Assembly (NCBI GenBank): GCA_018136815.1
Contig: CM030935.1
Coordinates: 2,736,292-2,800,291, forward strand
Direction of reading: 5' to 3'
DNA length: 64,000 bases
Source: Isochrysis galbana
Taxonomy: Eukaryota; Haptophyta; Isochrysidales; Isochrysidaceae
Shown here piece by piece: positions 43,454 to 53,504 of this stretch. Within the stretch, counting starts at the first letter, position 1; every line of letters begins with the position of its first letter. The position numbers and the translations under genes are program-made. The notes beneath the pieces were generated by a model, which was not told the DNA's origin, did not search any database, and saw only the letters and a program-made list of their open reading frames with translations.

Positions 43454-46136
43454 TGGAGCTCCCACCCAGGTGTGTGCCACTGCCATGCCTCTGCCCATGC
43501 CTGCCTGCCTGTCCCTGCCAGACTCGCACTCGCTCGTCGCACTCGACGAGCCTCGAACTGCAGCATGCGCACCTCACCGCAAGCGAGCGTCATCCCATTG
43601 CACCAAGGGGGAGACCTTGGGGGCAGTGGGATGGGCCCTCTTCCTCCCCTGCCCCTTCTGTCTGCCTCAGGGTGAGCCCTCTGCAAAAATCTGCGATGAA
43701 CTCGTGTCGAAGAACGCCGTCACCGGCGTCTTTTCACCAAAACGCCCAAGCGCATCGCCTTATCGTCCCACTCTTCCTTTCTTACATCTCCACCCCAAGG
43801 CCCTTTGGCATGGAGGAGGTGTTTCCTCTCCCTCTATCCTTTCCCTTATGTCTCAGGTCTCTAGCTTTGGTGAAAATCTCTCCCCCATCATAAACACGCA
43901 AGAGGAATCTCGCGGTTTCCTAAACCTCTCTCCTACGCGCGTTTGCACGCAATTCTCACTCTCACTTCAGCCACCACCCCTCACTCCCCCCCTTCTGGGA
44001 TGGGGTGGACTTCTCTTCTCTGATAAATGGTTGCAGGCCCTCCTTGACCAGCTGTCATTCTATGGAGCCCTCCATTCTGTCCCATCTGGACCTCTACACT
44101 CATCACGTGCCGCTCGTCGCTCCGCCACTCGCCGCCGCCGCCACTCACGTGCTATCTACTTCTCCATCTCCTATGTTGGAGTTTTGGGACTTCTCTTCTC
44201 TGATACATGGTTGCAGGCCCTTCTTGACCAGCTGTCATTCTATGGAGCCCTCCATTCTGTCCCATCTGGACCTCTACACTCATCACGTGCCGCTCGTCGC
44301 GCCGCCACTCGCCGCCGCCGCCACTCACGTGCTATCTACTCCTCCATCTCCTATGTTGGAAATTTTATGGAGTCCCTCCATCACCTCCTTGGTTGCTGCC
44401 ACTTGGCTTTCTCGCTCCTGCGACACCTACCCACTTCTGCTGTTTGTGCCTCATTTGTTGCCGCCGAAGACTTGCACATTCGGAGCAATGCTTGGCTTGT
44501 CGCCTTGCTCACAACTTCTACGGTTGTGCGCCATACAGCCGGTCGCATCCTATCACTCTTACTCTACGAGGCTTACTACTCACTCAGCTCTTGGGCTACC
44601 TCTCTTCTCTCGGCATCTTTCTCTCTCTACCTCCGTGCCAGAACCCTCTTCACTTGGGCAACCAAGCGCTTGACGTACAATCAATGCTGCGCCACAGACG
44701 AGGGGGGCGAAGATGATGCTCCTCTAGTTCTCCCACTCAAGAAGAAGAAGTCCGGCTACGCGGCTTTTCTAGCCCGTGAACGCCATCGGAACCTTTTGGA
44801 ATCCAAACGCCTTCACGCTCGCGCCAAGTCCGGAGACCTTGCCTCACACGCTCTGCTCTATCGACGCCTCGGTTTTCCTTACGCTGATCAATGGTCGCTT
44901 GTGCCCACCGCCACCGTTGGCCACAACCTGTCTCGCCACCGCCCCCCGACTGGCCTCCCCATGCCGGAAGCAGTTGTCCGTGGTCGCATGCGCGCCGCCC
45001 CCTTCTCCCGCCTCCCAACTTCCCTTGACGCCCAACCGCCTCCCGGAGCCATGGTCTACATGGACTTTGCCGGCCCGCTTTTGGAGAGCATCCTCTTCAA
45101 GTACACATGCTACTGCGGTACTGTGGATGCTGGTAGCGGCTTCACCCGGGTATGGCCCGCGCGAGCCATGACCGCCGAGGTCGCAGCCTCAGCTCTAGGC
45201 CAATTCATTGCAGACGTCGCCGCTCATCTTCGCTCCCTTGACGGCACATACAAGCCCTCCATTGTGCGATCCGACAAGGGAAGCGCTTTCCTCTCCTATC
45301 ACTTCCGAGACTTCCTTGCTCACCGTCGTATCCGTGCAAGCTACTCATCGGAATACACGCCGCAACAAAACTCACATGTGGAACGTATGTGGGGCGTCAC
45401 CTTTGGTACAGCCCGCGTCCTTCTTGCTGCTGCTGGTCTGCCTCCGTCCTTTCATCCCTTTGCCATGCAGACAGCGGTTTGGATCACCAACAGGCTTCCA
45501 CGACCTTCTCGCCGGAACTTGTCGCCTTATCAACTCCTCACTGGGCATCCCCCTGACATCCGTTGTCTCTATGCTTTTGGTTGCCTTTGTGCCGTCGTTG
45601 CCCCCGTGCCGCGACGTGTTGGCGATCGCCACTTCGCCGACAGAGGTTGGTATGGCCTCTACATGGGGCCTTCTGAGGAGAGCCCTGGCCATGTTGTCTA
45701 CTTACTCGACTCCAAACGTGTCATTGTTGCAGCCAAGATCCGCGTATGGGAGGACCAGTTCCCAGGCCTCAAGGATGAGCCTAGACCCAACTGGCTTGAG
45801 AATGACGACGATCCAGCTGCATTTGCACCTGCCCCCTCCCCTGACCCCGTTGCCTTCAAAAAGACCAAGCACATAATGCGCGCCGCCGCTTTCCTCCGCG
45901 ATCTCGTTGCAAAGCGCGCCCTCGCTATGCGACATGTCCCCGGTAACCTTATGCTTGCTGACATCCTCACCAAGCCCCTTGGGCCCGCTCCCTTCTGCCG
46001 TCTCCTATCCCTTCTAAACGACTGCGCGTCCATCATTGCACAAAGTCTGACGAGTTCAAATTCAAGTTCCGCCGAAGAAGCTACGGCAGGAACAACGTCT
46101 GCCTCTAAGACTGCCTCTGACGAAAAGCTCCAATGA
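43454..46136 (+). CDS. Copia polyprotein with integrase, lacking reverse transcriptase
   Basis: One uninterrupted frame, open from inside the 5' LTR (about 43341) to the stop at 46134-46136. The first 400 residues or so are hydrophobic and low-complexity, with no gag or protease features recognised. They include an in-frame 60-residue tandem duplication (nucleotides about 44007-44186 and 44187-44366). The integrase core follows: MVYMDFAGPL (first Asp), IVRSDKGSAFLSYHF (second Asp), YTPQQNSHVERMWG (Glu), then the C-terminal GCLCAVVAPVP and GWYGLYMGPSEESPGHVVYL blocks. Right after PAPSPDP the frame jumps to the end of RNase H (KKTKHI, MRHVPGNLMLADILTKPLG). The whole RT domain and most of RNase H are missing, apparently by a precise in-frame deletion. 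Copia domain order (integrase before RT) is otherwise kept. Confidence 0.9.
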
Positions 46137-46242
46137 CATATACCACTCCGAGTATTACGACTGTCATGCAAGGCATTCTCCATTCTTCTACCCTTATCCT
46201 CTGTATCTAAGCCTCACCCTCCGTGCTCGCCTTATGGGGGGG

Positions 46243-46855
46243 TATCACAGAGTGCCGTCATCTGCCAACACAACCCATTGGTCCTTACCGATAGAATCGG
46301 CTTTACCGATAACTTTGTCTGCCAGATTCCTTTTCATCAAGTCATCAGCCTCTTTCATCATGTGCACCACCTTCTGGACTCTTCTCTACATTATCATCTG
46401 CAGTCGATGCACATCGAGTTCTTGGGGTTCCCGAGTCATTTGCACATCGACTTCTAGACCTCGCCTTCATCTTGGGGATCTCAGCTCACTCTAGATCGAC
46501 TTAGTGCACCTAAGGAATCTCACCTTCATCAACACTCACGACGCTTCATCGGCTCATACTAAGGCAATACTCGCCGATTCCCTAAATCCTTGATTCCTTC
46601 TTTGTTCCCTCGCACGCCTTCCTGTTTGTCTCAGAGTATTATCCAAAGAACCGTGGTGGGGTATATGTAAGGGTTTGTGCGTGTGTGATCGTTGTAGAAT
46701 CACCGTGCCCCAGGGGTATCTTGAGTTCCCCAGTGCCCCAAGGTGTCCCAGTTTCTGACCTCTCTCACCCCTGTACCACTGTCTCTCTCACTGTCTGTCA
46801 TGACCCTCCTCCTTTTTGTTGCCGCCCTGGCTGCTTCCTGGCATCCAGCGCGATA
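46243..46855 (+). repeat. 3' LTR of the copia element
   Basis: 613 bp with the same sequence as the 5' LTR wherever I compared it, preceded by the G7 tract and followed by the target duplication GCCTT. Confidence 0.95.
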
Positions 46856-47037
46856 GCCTTCCTCCTCACGGCGGAAGCCCTCACCCGAGTGATCAACAAT
46901 GATGACAACATCAACGGGATCATAATCAACGGAGCCGAAATCAAAATAAGCCAATTCGCAGACGACACGCAACTGCTAACAACTGACTATCACAGCTTGC
47001 GACGGGCCCTGAAATGGGTCGACAGATACGCGAAGGC
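46856..47037 (+). pseudogene. LINE reverse transcriptase fragment, 3' side of copia insertion
   Basis: Continues the LINE frame of 42781-42840: FLLTAEALTRVINNDDNING, then ISQFADDTQLLTTDYHSLRR with the catalytic FADD. It stops at about 47037, where Ty3 integrase-region sequence begins. A related LINE copy lies on the minus strand at 51530-51850. Confidence 0.88.
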
Positions 47038-47626
47038 GCCAGCCGTCGCCGCCTCTCGTTCTCGTACCACAACGGCATCCAGTCTGCAAGCCGACGAACG
47101 GTCGTCCAGGTTGTCCTCTACGACCAGGGATTCTATCAACCTCTCCTACCTCGACGTCGGTACACCCAACGCCGAGGCGCTCAAAGAGGCACAAGCCGAG
47201 GACCCCGACTGCCACGACCTCATCCGCTTTCTCTCCTCGTCTCCTCACAACCCCGACCTCGATCACCGCCGCTTGCGCTGGCTCAGCCGCGAATCTTCGC
47301 GATGCCTGTTGCGATCTGGACTACTCTACCGACGAGTGCCAACGAGGGATGGCGAGAAGCTTTGCCTCTACGTGCCGAAGACGATGCGCCGTGCCTACCT
47401 CGAAGCCTTTCACGACCACCTGTGCCACCTCGGCGACAACCGGATGGCGCGCCTTCTACGCGACCGATATTTTTGGCCTGGCATGAACGCAGACGTCTGT
47501 GAGCACGTTCGCCAATGCCACGAGTGCACCTTAGCTAAGCCTCCCTTCCGTCACCTCGCAGATCCGAAGGGACCGCAGGTCGGCGCCTATCCGTTCGACA
47601 TCGTCTTTTGCGACGTCGTGTCGATA
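47038..47626 (+). pseudogene. Ty3 integrase-region fragment
   Basis: Nearly the same sequence as part of the minus-strand element at 28.3-30.9 kb: LSYLDVGTPNAEALKEAQAE, RSGLLYRRVPTRDGEKLCLY, the HHCC zinc finger (FHDHLCHLGDNRMARLL, CHECTLAKP), ending at FCDVVS just after the first catalytic Asp. It is fused directly to the LINE segment on its left and to unrelated sequence on its right, so it is a non-functional chimera. The frame stays open through the LINE-Ty3 join. Confidence 0.92.
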
Positions 47627-48124
47627 TCGGAGGCCACCGGGTGCGTCGAGAGTTTTGTTTTTGCCCCGCAAGAGCCAAAAGCAGCAAAAACTCTCATTGG
47701 GCTTCAAAACCAAGCTTGGTCTCCGCTGAAGGTCGAAAAGAACCCATGCCAAAGAGCATTTCATCTCGTGGGAGCAAGTTCTAGGGAGCTCATCATGAGC
47801 CTCAAATCGTGTCCTCAGGTGTTTGCGGCAATTCGTAGGACAACGCCGTTTTTTGCCGGGAAGGCTTCCGCGAGTGGCAAATAACTCATTATGCTTTGAG
47901 AATGGTGTCTTGAGCCTCTAGGAGGACCCAATGAGGGCAATGAGATGAACACAGAAACCAAATCCTAGCTCCCCATTCCTATATTGAACCGTGTCTTCAT
48001 AGTTCACAACGTCGTCCTACATTGTAGGACTCGTCCTATAAAGCTGGGTACCTTTATCCGATAGGCCGCCTACGGACGCGAGGCGCGTGGGTTGCCAAGG
48101 ATGGAGTCTCAGGAGCCTTACCCG
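47627..48124. other. Intergenic region, nothing recognised
   Basis: About 500 bp; the frame entering from the Ty3 fragment closes at 47884 without recognisable domains. The last 8 bp (CTTACCCG) are the left target duplication of the MITE at 48125. Confidence 0.4.
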
Positions 48125-48321
48125 CCTACATGTGATACACAGTCAAACTTAGAAAAAATAAAACAGCAAAAAAACAGTATGTTTTTTGCCGTCGAAAAAA
48201 ACAGAGAAAAACAGTGTAAAGAAATATGCGCGGCGTAGGGGGGCCGCCCGAAATAAAACAGCGAAAAACATATGTTTTGGGCCTCCGAAAAAAAACACTG
48301 CTCCTGTGTTTCACATGTAGG
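48125..48321. mobile_element. hAT-type MITE, 197 bp
   Basis: Terminal inverted repeats CCTACATGTGATACACAG (left) and the reverse complement of CCTACATGTGAAACACAG (right), one mismatch in 18 bp. They are flanked by the perfect 8-bp duplication CTTACCCG (48117-48124 and 48322-48329). The interior is A-rich with repeated AAAACAG/CTGTTTT-like motifs and no ORF of note. An 8-bp duplication points to hAT-type transposase. Confidence 0.9.
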
Positions 48322-48329
48322 CTTACCCG

Positions 48330-48844
48330 GATCCTGGGGTCAGTCCATCTCCACAAGATCACTATATCCGGAAGCTCACGCCTGTCGTCTGTCGTCCTCG
48401 GATGAGGTAGGTGAGATGTGAGATACCTACCGGTATTCGGGCCACCCACTACAACCTAGCAAAAGCCACTCTCCACTCTCTAGTAGAAGGCTAAAGTAGA
48501 AGGTAGAAGGTGAAGGTGGCGGCACGAAAAGAATCTCTAGAGAGAGATCTAGAGCAGGTAGTAAAGCAGGGAGTATAAAAGGAATCCCTAGAGTAGTAGA
48601 GATCTCTTTCGTACCTACTTTACCGGCACGCATTGCCTCCCAGCCAGTGGAGACGGGGAGATGGGAGAGATGCGGAAGACTACCAAAAGAGATACGTATA
48701 CTTGAAGTACTGATTCGGTAAAAGAGGAGAGAGAGAGGGCGCACAGAAGAAGAGGCCTCGACACCCTGCATTATCCAGCTTCACAGGGGGAGAGGCTCTT
48801 CCGCGCGGGGAAAGGGGGGGGGGGGGGGGGCGGCGGGGGAGGCC
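48330..48844. other. 5' flank of the VTT-domain gene
   Basis: About 515 bp with no gene. It contains purine-rich stretches and TAGTAGAGATCTCT-like repeats (48525-48605), and a 19-nt G run (48812-48830) that ends 14 bp before the start codon of the next gene. Confidence 0.5.
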
Positions 48845-50282
48845 ATGCCGAGGAGCCTGCCGATCGTCGCGCTGCTCGCCGTCCCGCTAACCGCCTTCCA
48901 GCTGGGCGGCACACCAGGGCAGGTCCACCGAGTGCATACCGTCCCCGGCCATCGGGTAGTCGCGCCCAGGTCCGCACCACTCACGTGCGGGCATGGTGCA
49001 GGTTAAGCGCAGAGAGAGGGGGGAGAGAGAGGGAGGGAGGGAGGGAGGGAGGGAGGGAGGGAGGGAGAGAGAGAGGGAGGGAAGGAGGGAGGGGGGGGAG
49101 GAGGGAGGGAGAGGGAGGAGGGAGGGAGAGAGAGAGGGAGAGAGAGAGAGAGCTGTTTACACCTTGGCCTCTGCTGTCCTGGCCACAGACTGGCCACAGG
49201 CCAACGCGAGAGCGTGCACGCACAGCTCGGCAAGCACAAGAGCAACAACAACTCCTCTGAAGGCCCTCGTGGCAACAGTGCAGGCCTGGCCGCAGGCTCA
49301 GCACTCGCTGCATCTGCCCTCGTCTTTGAGGCGCTCCAAGTGGCAGGCACAGCCATAGTCTTTCTTGTTGCGCAGCAGTACACCGGCACCGAGAGTCCTG
49401 TCGAGGTCAGCTGTGCGGCCCCTTCAGGATATCCTGTCCATCTACTTCCCATAGCGGGATTCAGGAAGAGACAGACGCGCATATCTTGTCCCTTGTGCCT
49501 TTCACTTGTGTTTGTAGGTGGTGGCCCTTCTGATCGACTACCTTCAGTCCTTGGGAGATGCGGGCTATGCTGTCTTCGCTGCGTCAATGGTATTTCTCCA
49601 AGTGATACCTGTGGCAGCCGCTTTCGTGCTTACAGTGTCCGCAGGCGCGATTTTCGGGCCTGCTAAGGGCACTGCTGTTGTGCTCACGTGCTCCACCATT
49701 TCGGCCTCCATCTCGTTTCTTCTAGCCCGAGTCTTTGGCCGATCGCTGGTGCTCGAATCAGCGCAAGAATCGCCCACCTACCAGGCGCTCGACAAAGCCT
49801 TTTCCCAGGCTGGCTTTGCGACGGCCTTCACCCTGATCTTGCTATTGAGGCGCGCATCTGCCCAAATGACTAGAATGCAAAGAGCTCTCTCGGCATAGCA
49901 TTGGATAGAGCCCACGCCCCTCCAATCATTGGGTTGAGCGTCTTCACCCTCCGCTTTCTGCAGATTATCTCCTATCCTGCCTTTTTCATGGGCGAACTAC
50001 GTTTTTGGCCTGTCGGGAGTACCATGGGCCCCGTTTGCACTCGGCACATTGGTCGGCTGCTTACCAGCGGTTGCGGCCTATGTATCATCGGGCAGTCTAG
50101 GAGCGGAAATTGCGGTCAATGGTGGTGAATCCAACCCGTTGTTGCTTGGGCTTGGAATACTCGCGACGATTGGTGCCGTGACTTTGGCGGGCAACGTCGC
50201 TGGAAACGCTCTCAAAGCACAGGGGTTGGATCTTGATCTCGAGGGAGAAGGCAAGACTTTCTCTACAAATGACCTCGATTGA
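48845..50282 (+). CDS. VTT/DedA (TMEM41/TVP38-like) membrane protein, 4 exons, 337 aa
   Basis: Exons: 48845-49001, 49200-49405, 49518-49849, 49964-50282. Phases agree; introns 1 and 2 are GT-AG and intron 3 fits only as GC-AG (TTGAG then GCGCGC). The N terminus (PRSLPIVALLAVPLTAFQLGG, then Arg/Pro/Ser-rich) looks like a signal peptide followed by a transit-peptide-like stretch. The VTT core follows: FVLTVSAGAIFGPAKGTAVV, SASISFLLARVFGRSLV, FTLILLLR joined to LSPILPFSWANYVFGLSGVP, and TLVGCLPAVAAYVSSGSLG, with several membrane helices. VTT proteins include lipid scramblases (TMEM41B, VMP1) and bacterial DedA transporters. If the leader is a bipartite plastid signal the protein would sit in a plastid membrane; otherwise in the secretory pathway. 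Intron 1 carries a long (GGGA)n microsatellite (49016-49152). Confidence 0.85.
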
Positions 50283-51124
50283 TGGAAAACAACGAGGAAC
50301 GACTGGGATACTTGTGTGACTACGGTCCTAGATGGCCCACTTCGCTTAGGAGCTTGATGCACCGGAATCGGGCCTCCCTTCTTGTCTCGAGCCCTTTTCA
50401 TTCTTCTTGTGAGCGCAGTGCGCACTACGCATGATTCTCCATCGGTACAGAGACGGCCCAGGCTTCTTGCGAGGCCGAAGATGTCGCAGACAACTGTGAT
50501 CGCCGCAGCATATATAGGGTACCGGACCCCCCACGGAGGATCCGATGCTTTTTTAGTTGGAGCAACAGGTTGGTTGTCAGACTCAAGGTGTGAGTAAGAG
50601 AAGGAGTTCTGTACGAGAGCAGCAGCAACGCAGGCTAGGCGTTCGAAATACCGCCGAGGTACAAATGGACATTTGTGCGAGAGATTTGATGTGCAACTTA
50701 GGTTAGAGCGCTTCTAGTCCTTTCACGCGTGGTTGAGAGTTGTATGTACTTGTGTCGTGTACCGTGCACTGTATTTGCATGGCGCCTCACGCCGTGCCCA
50801 TGGGCTCTACAACCCCTTACCCCATGAACACAAGCACAAACACCGAACGAAAACAATGGCAATGAGCAAAGAAAGGCCGAAAGTCCTTAGAGCCAAGATT
50901 TAGAAAAAGACTAAAGAGGGGCGGCGGCCGCGGACGGTACGAGAACTGGGTATGGAGGCCGAAAGTCGCCCAAGAGTAAGAGACTAAAGAGGGGCGGCGA
51001 CCGCCCAACGGTACGAGAACTGGGTATGGAGGCTTGTTGCTTGTTGCGGGTAGGGGGAGTCCGTCCCTACGTACGAGAAAAAAAGCATCTGAAGATTTAG
51101 ACTACTACTACTACAGCTAGCTAA
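50283..51124. other. 3' flank of the VTT gene, with a 74-bp tandem duplication
   Basis: No gene. GACTAAAGAGGGGCGGCG...GGTACGAGAACTGGGTATGGAGG is present twice (about 50908-50965 and 50982-51033). 51080-51120 resembles 17478-17515. The R3 25-bp block begins at 51125. Confidence 0.55.
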
Positions 51125-51260
51125 GTCGCGTTCCGTCGAAAGAGGACCAGGCGGTAGTTTTGTTCTTTACTTAGAATGTTATGTTTTCGCAGAGGACCAG
51201 GCGGTAGTTTTGTTTTTACTTAAAAACCCTTTTAATATTCTCGCCTCACACGTGGCACTG
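51125..51260. repeat. R3-type dispersed repeat
   Basis: The 25-bp GTCGCGTTCCGTC block (51125) is followed by GGCGGTAGTTTTGTT, which is itself repeated at about 51200. The end, CTCGCCTCACACGTGGCACT (51240-51259), is repeated at 62027-62046, directly before the Ty3 fragment there. Confidence 0.65.
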
Positions 51261-51335
51261 AACGGCGCTAACGAAGCCACGCCCATTCTCTTTCCACTTC
51301 CTCACTTCCCGCCTTGCGGCAACTCCCCTCGTGCT

Positions 51336-51850
51336 CTACTTAGGGGCCCAGGTCGTGCGGGGGGTCGGAGCTGAGCGGGGTGCACCTGTCCCCAACAGTA
51401 TGTTCCCGTCTTCATCCTGTTTTGTTGAGTGACCTGCCTCTCTAGAATGTGTTACGGGGTACCGTCTCTCTGGCGCGCCCAGCGGGACGCCTAGGATGGT
51501 TAGGTATAGGTATTCGGTTTCCTGTATCCAATTAAATCTTCTCATATTCCACGCACGTGGGCCTGCGAAGTCGCTGAGACCCCATTCTCAGTCCTTGGAA
51601 TTTGTTTGCATTAGTTTTGCCTCCTGTCGCCGTCTCGTATAGTTTCACCCACTGTAAGGCTTTTTTTATGCTTTTATAGTCTCGGGCTATCAGTGCCGTG
51701 TCATCGGCGAACTGGCTCACTTTCAGGTTGTAACCGTTCAGGTCGACGCCACAAATGTCTTCGTCCCCATTGATGGCTCGAGTAAGTGCTTCCGCGGTAA
51801 GGAGGAAAGTAAGCGGCGAGAGCGGGCAGCTGACGGATCCGAGGTTACCA
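51336..51850 (-). pseudogene. LINE reverse transcriptase fragment
   Basis: Minus-strand RT palm: CPLSPLTFLLTAEALTRAI, then SQFADDTALIARDYKSIKKA with the catalytic FADD box, then TGGKTNANKFQGLRMGSQR. A related segment follows in another frame (YLYLTILGVPLGAPERRYP, 51545-51336), separated by a stop. It belongs to the same family as 42781-42840 plus 46856-47037. Confidence 0.85.
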
Positions 51851-52049
51851 CTGCCTCAGATGGGAACAGAAGGGACGGAAGGGAAGCGGCGAGAGGCGCG
51901 GCGGAAGTTGGGGGGTGGCCAATGACGGGCTGGACCACCTCCTCAACAGAGAAAGGCGGGAGGACGGGCTTGGGCGAGGGCGAGCGCGACGACGGAGCGG
52001 ACATAGCTGGGTGGATCGGGTTGGATAGGCTGAGGCTTGGTTGGGGATT

Positions 52050-52231
52050 GGTGAGGTTTGGTATTGAGGCCGTCTATGCTCTAGCCGCTCGTAACCTCCA
52101 ATTCACCATCCATCTATTTGAGTTCCTTGATAACCCTCAGCAAATGCCCATTCCCATCTTCACTGACAGTTCGGCAACGCGTGATTCAATTAAAAACCCC
52201 GGTGTAACTGCTCGCACTCGTCACTATGCTC
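52050..52231 (+). pseudogene. Copia RNase H fragment, left of hAT insertion
   Basis: Encodes AARNLQFTIHLFEFLDNP, PIPIFTDSSATRDSIKNPG and TARTRHYA, the late RNase H region of copia pol. The frame resumes at 53505 (RWLLYAREQF) once the hAT element and one copy of its target duplication are removed. Confidence 0.85.
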
Positions 52232-53496
52232 CAGGGCTCACCTACAATACTCGCAATACAAATGATTACTAGAGGTGGAGGCGCTTCTCCTCGCGTTCTA
52301 CGAGACGAAGGAAGCCATCGAGCACAAGACATACCTCACAGCGGCCCAGAGCATGATGATCATGAAGGCGCACATCACGAAGGACTGCAACCCATGTTCC
52401 GACTTGCTCATCCAGCACTTCCCACTCACCGCAAGCATCGCCGATCGCGATCGTGCCGGTGAGACGATTATTGTGAGTTCAGGGTTGAATGGAATGATTC
52501 ATACCGCTCGTGACGAGATCGCGGCTCAACTCACCACTCGCTTCTTCGTCGAGCGTCCGTCGAACACGCGGCTCGTGCTGGCGGCCATGTCCAAGCAGAA
52601 GAGGATGGACAAGTGGCTATCTCCGGCGCAATGTCGCCTGGCTTTGACTCTCTACTTGCAGTACATGCGCACTGCCGCCAAGATCTTGAACACCACGGCA
52701 AAGAAGCTTGCGACACGTACTTCTCCGCGGAAAGCACCATTGGTCGGCGGCAAGCGCAAGCTCATGGACGACTCCGACTCCGAGGAGCCTGGTTGTGATA
52801 GTGTCATTGCAGGTCAACAAGCATCCGAATCGATCGAGGTTGATGCGGTGGTGGTTGAGATGCGCAAGTGGAAGGATATCCAGAAAGAGACCGTTGACAA
52901 GTTCAAGGATGAGCAAGGTATCGTCAACGAGTTCCGCGTGCAATGGGAACTGCGCCAGTCGTTCCCGCTGCACTTTATCGTCTTCAAGCAATGCGCGTCG
53001 CATCTCTCTCATGAAGCCAATGTGGAACAGATCTTCTCTCTCGCCGGTCGACTCGCAGATCCCAACATGCTTCCGGAAAACCTCACCCGATTCACCCGCG
53101 TGCACTTCAATGGCAAGGCGTACAAGCCGCCATGCGATGCGATTTTAGTCCGCTACATGAAGCTCTTCACGAAAGCTGGGCAGCACGCTGAGGATCTGAA
53201 TGCTGACGGCGAAGAAGAAGAGGAGACGGACAATGTTCAGTAGTTTGTTCAGTAGCCATCAGACGTCCGACATGTGTGTATAGACGCATTTATATACGTA
53301 TATAATATATAATAGCCATATATAGCGAGAAGCGACTCGAGTAATCTCCATTACTTGATTATTTCTGGGCGCGAATTTTGACGAGTAATCGTCATTGACT
53401 ACATCAGAATTGCAAGTAATCAAGTGTTGATTACTACCTTAACCCCAGTAATCAGGGCAAGTAGTGGACTACTCATTGTATTCTAGGTGAGGCTTG
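52232..53496 (+). mobile_element. hAT element, 1265 bp, internally shortened
   Basis: The left end CAGGGCTCACCTACAATAC and the right end (reverse complement CAAGCCTCACCTAGAATAC) form imperfect terminal inverted repeats. The flanking 8-bp duplication is CTATGCTC/TTATGCTC (52224-52231 and 53497-53504, one difference). The right subterminal 160 bp holds about six copies of AGTAATC or its complement, a likely transposase-binding array. The carried transposase is only the C-terminal half, so the copy is probably non-autonomous. Confidence 0.85.
52275..53243 (+). CDS. hAT transposase C-terminal part, 322 aa
   Basis: Contains the hAT C-terminal dimerisation region (SFPLHFIVFKQCASHLSHEA, NVEQIFSLAGRLADPNMLPE) preceded by the helical insertion domain (YLTAAQSMMIMKAHITKDC, PLTASIADRDRAGETIIVSS). 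The acidic tail is EEEEETDN. BED zinc finger and the first catalytic Asp residues are absent, and full hAT transposases are about twice this length. The frame is intact and unbroken, so it may have been under selection recently or be young. It begins in the element's left part without a clear native start; the first codons are not reliable. Confidence 0.85.
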   Translation: MEALLLAFYETKEAIEHKTYLTAAQSMMIMKAHITKDCNPCSDLLIQHFPLTASIADRDRAGETIIVSSGLNGMIHTARDEIAAQLTTRFFVERPSNTRLVLAAMSKQKRMDKWLSPAQCRLALTLYLQYMRTAAKILNTTAKKLATRTSPRKAPLVGGKRKLMDDSDSEEPGCDSVIAGQQASESIEVDAVVVEMRKWKDIQKETVDKFKDEQGIVNEFRVQWELRQSFPLHFIVFKQCASHLSHEANVEQIFSLAGRLADPNMLPENLTRFTRVHFNGKAYKPPCDAILVRYMKLFTKAGQHAEDLNADGEEEEETDNVQ

Positions 53497-53504
53497 TTAT
53501 GCTC

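Larger units (their letters stand above)
42841..46855 (+). mobile_element. Copia-type LTR retrotransposon, 4015 bp, recent insertion
   Basis: Two 613-bp LTRs (42841-43453 and 46243-46855) that I find identical over the stretches compared. LTRs start TATC and end GATA. The element is flanked by the 5-bp duplication GCCTT (42836-42840 and 46856-46860). A TGG-initiated primer-binding-site candidate (TGGAGCTCCCACC, 43454) directly abuts the 5' LTR, and a G7 polypurine tract (46236-46242) abuts the 3' LTR. The internal region encodes an integrase but no reverse transcriptase, so the copy is probably non-autonomous. Confidence 0.95.

Noticed and set aside
48985..49587. Frames encoding long GREGG or PSLPPSLP-type repeats
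   Set aside because: Translations of the (GGGA)n intron microsatellite, not proteins.
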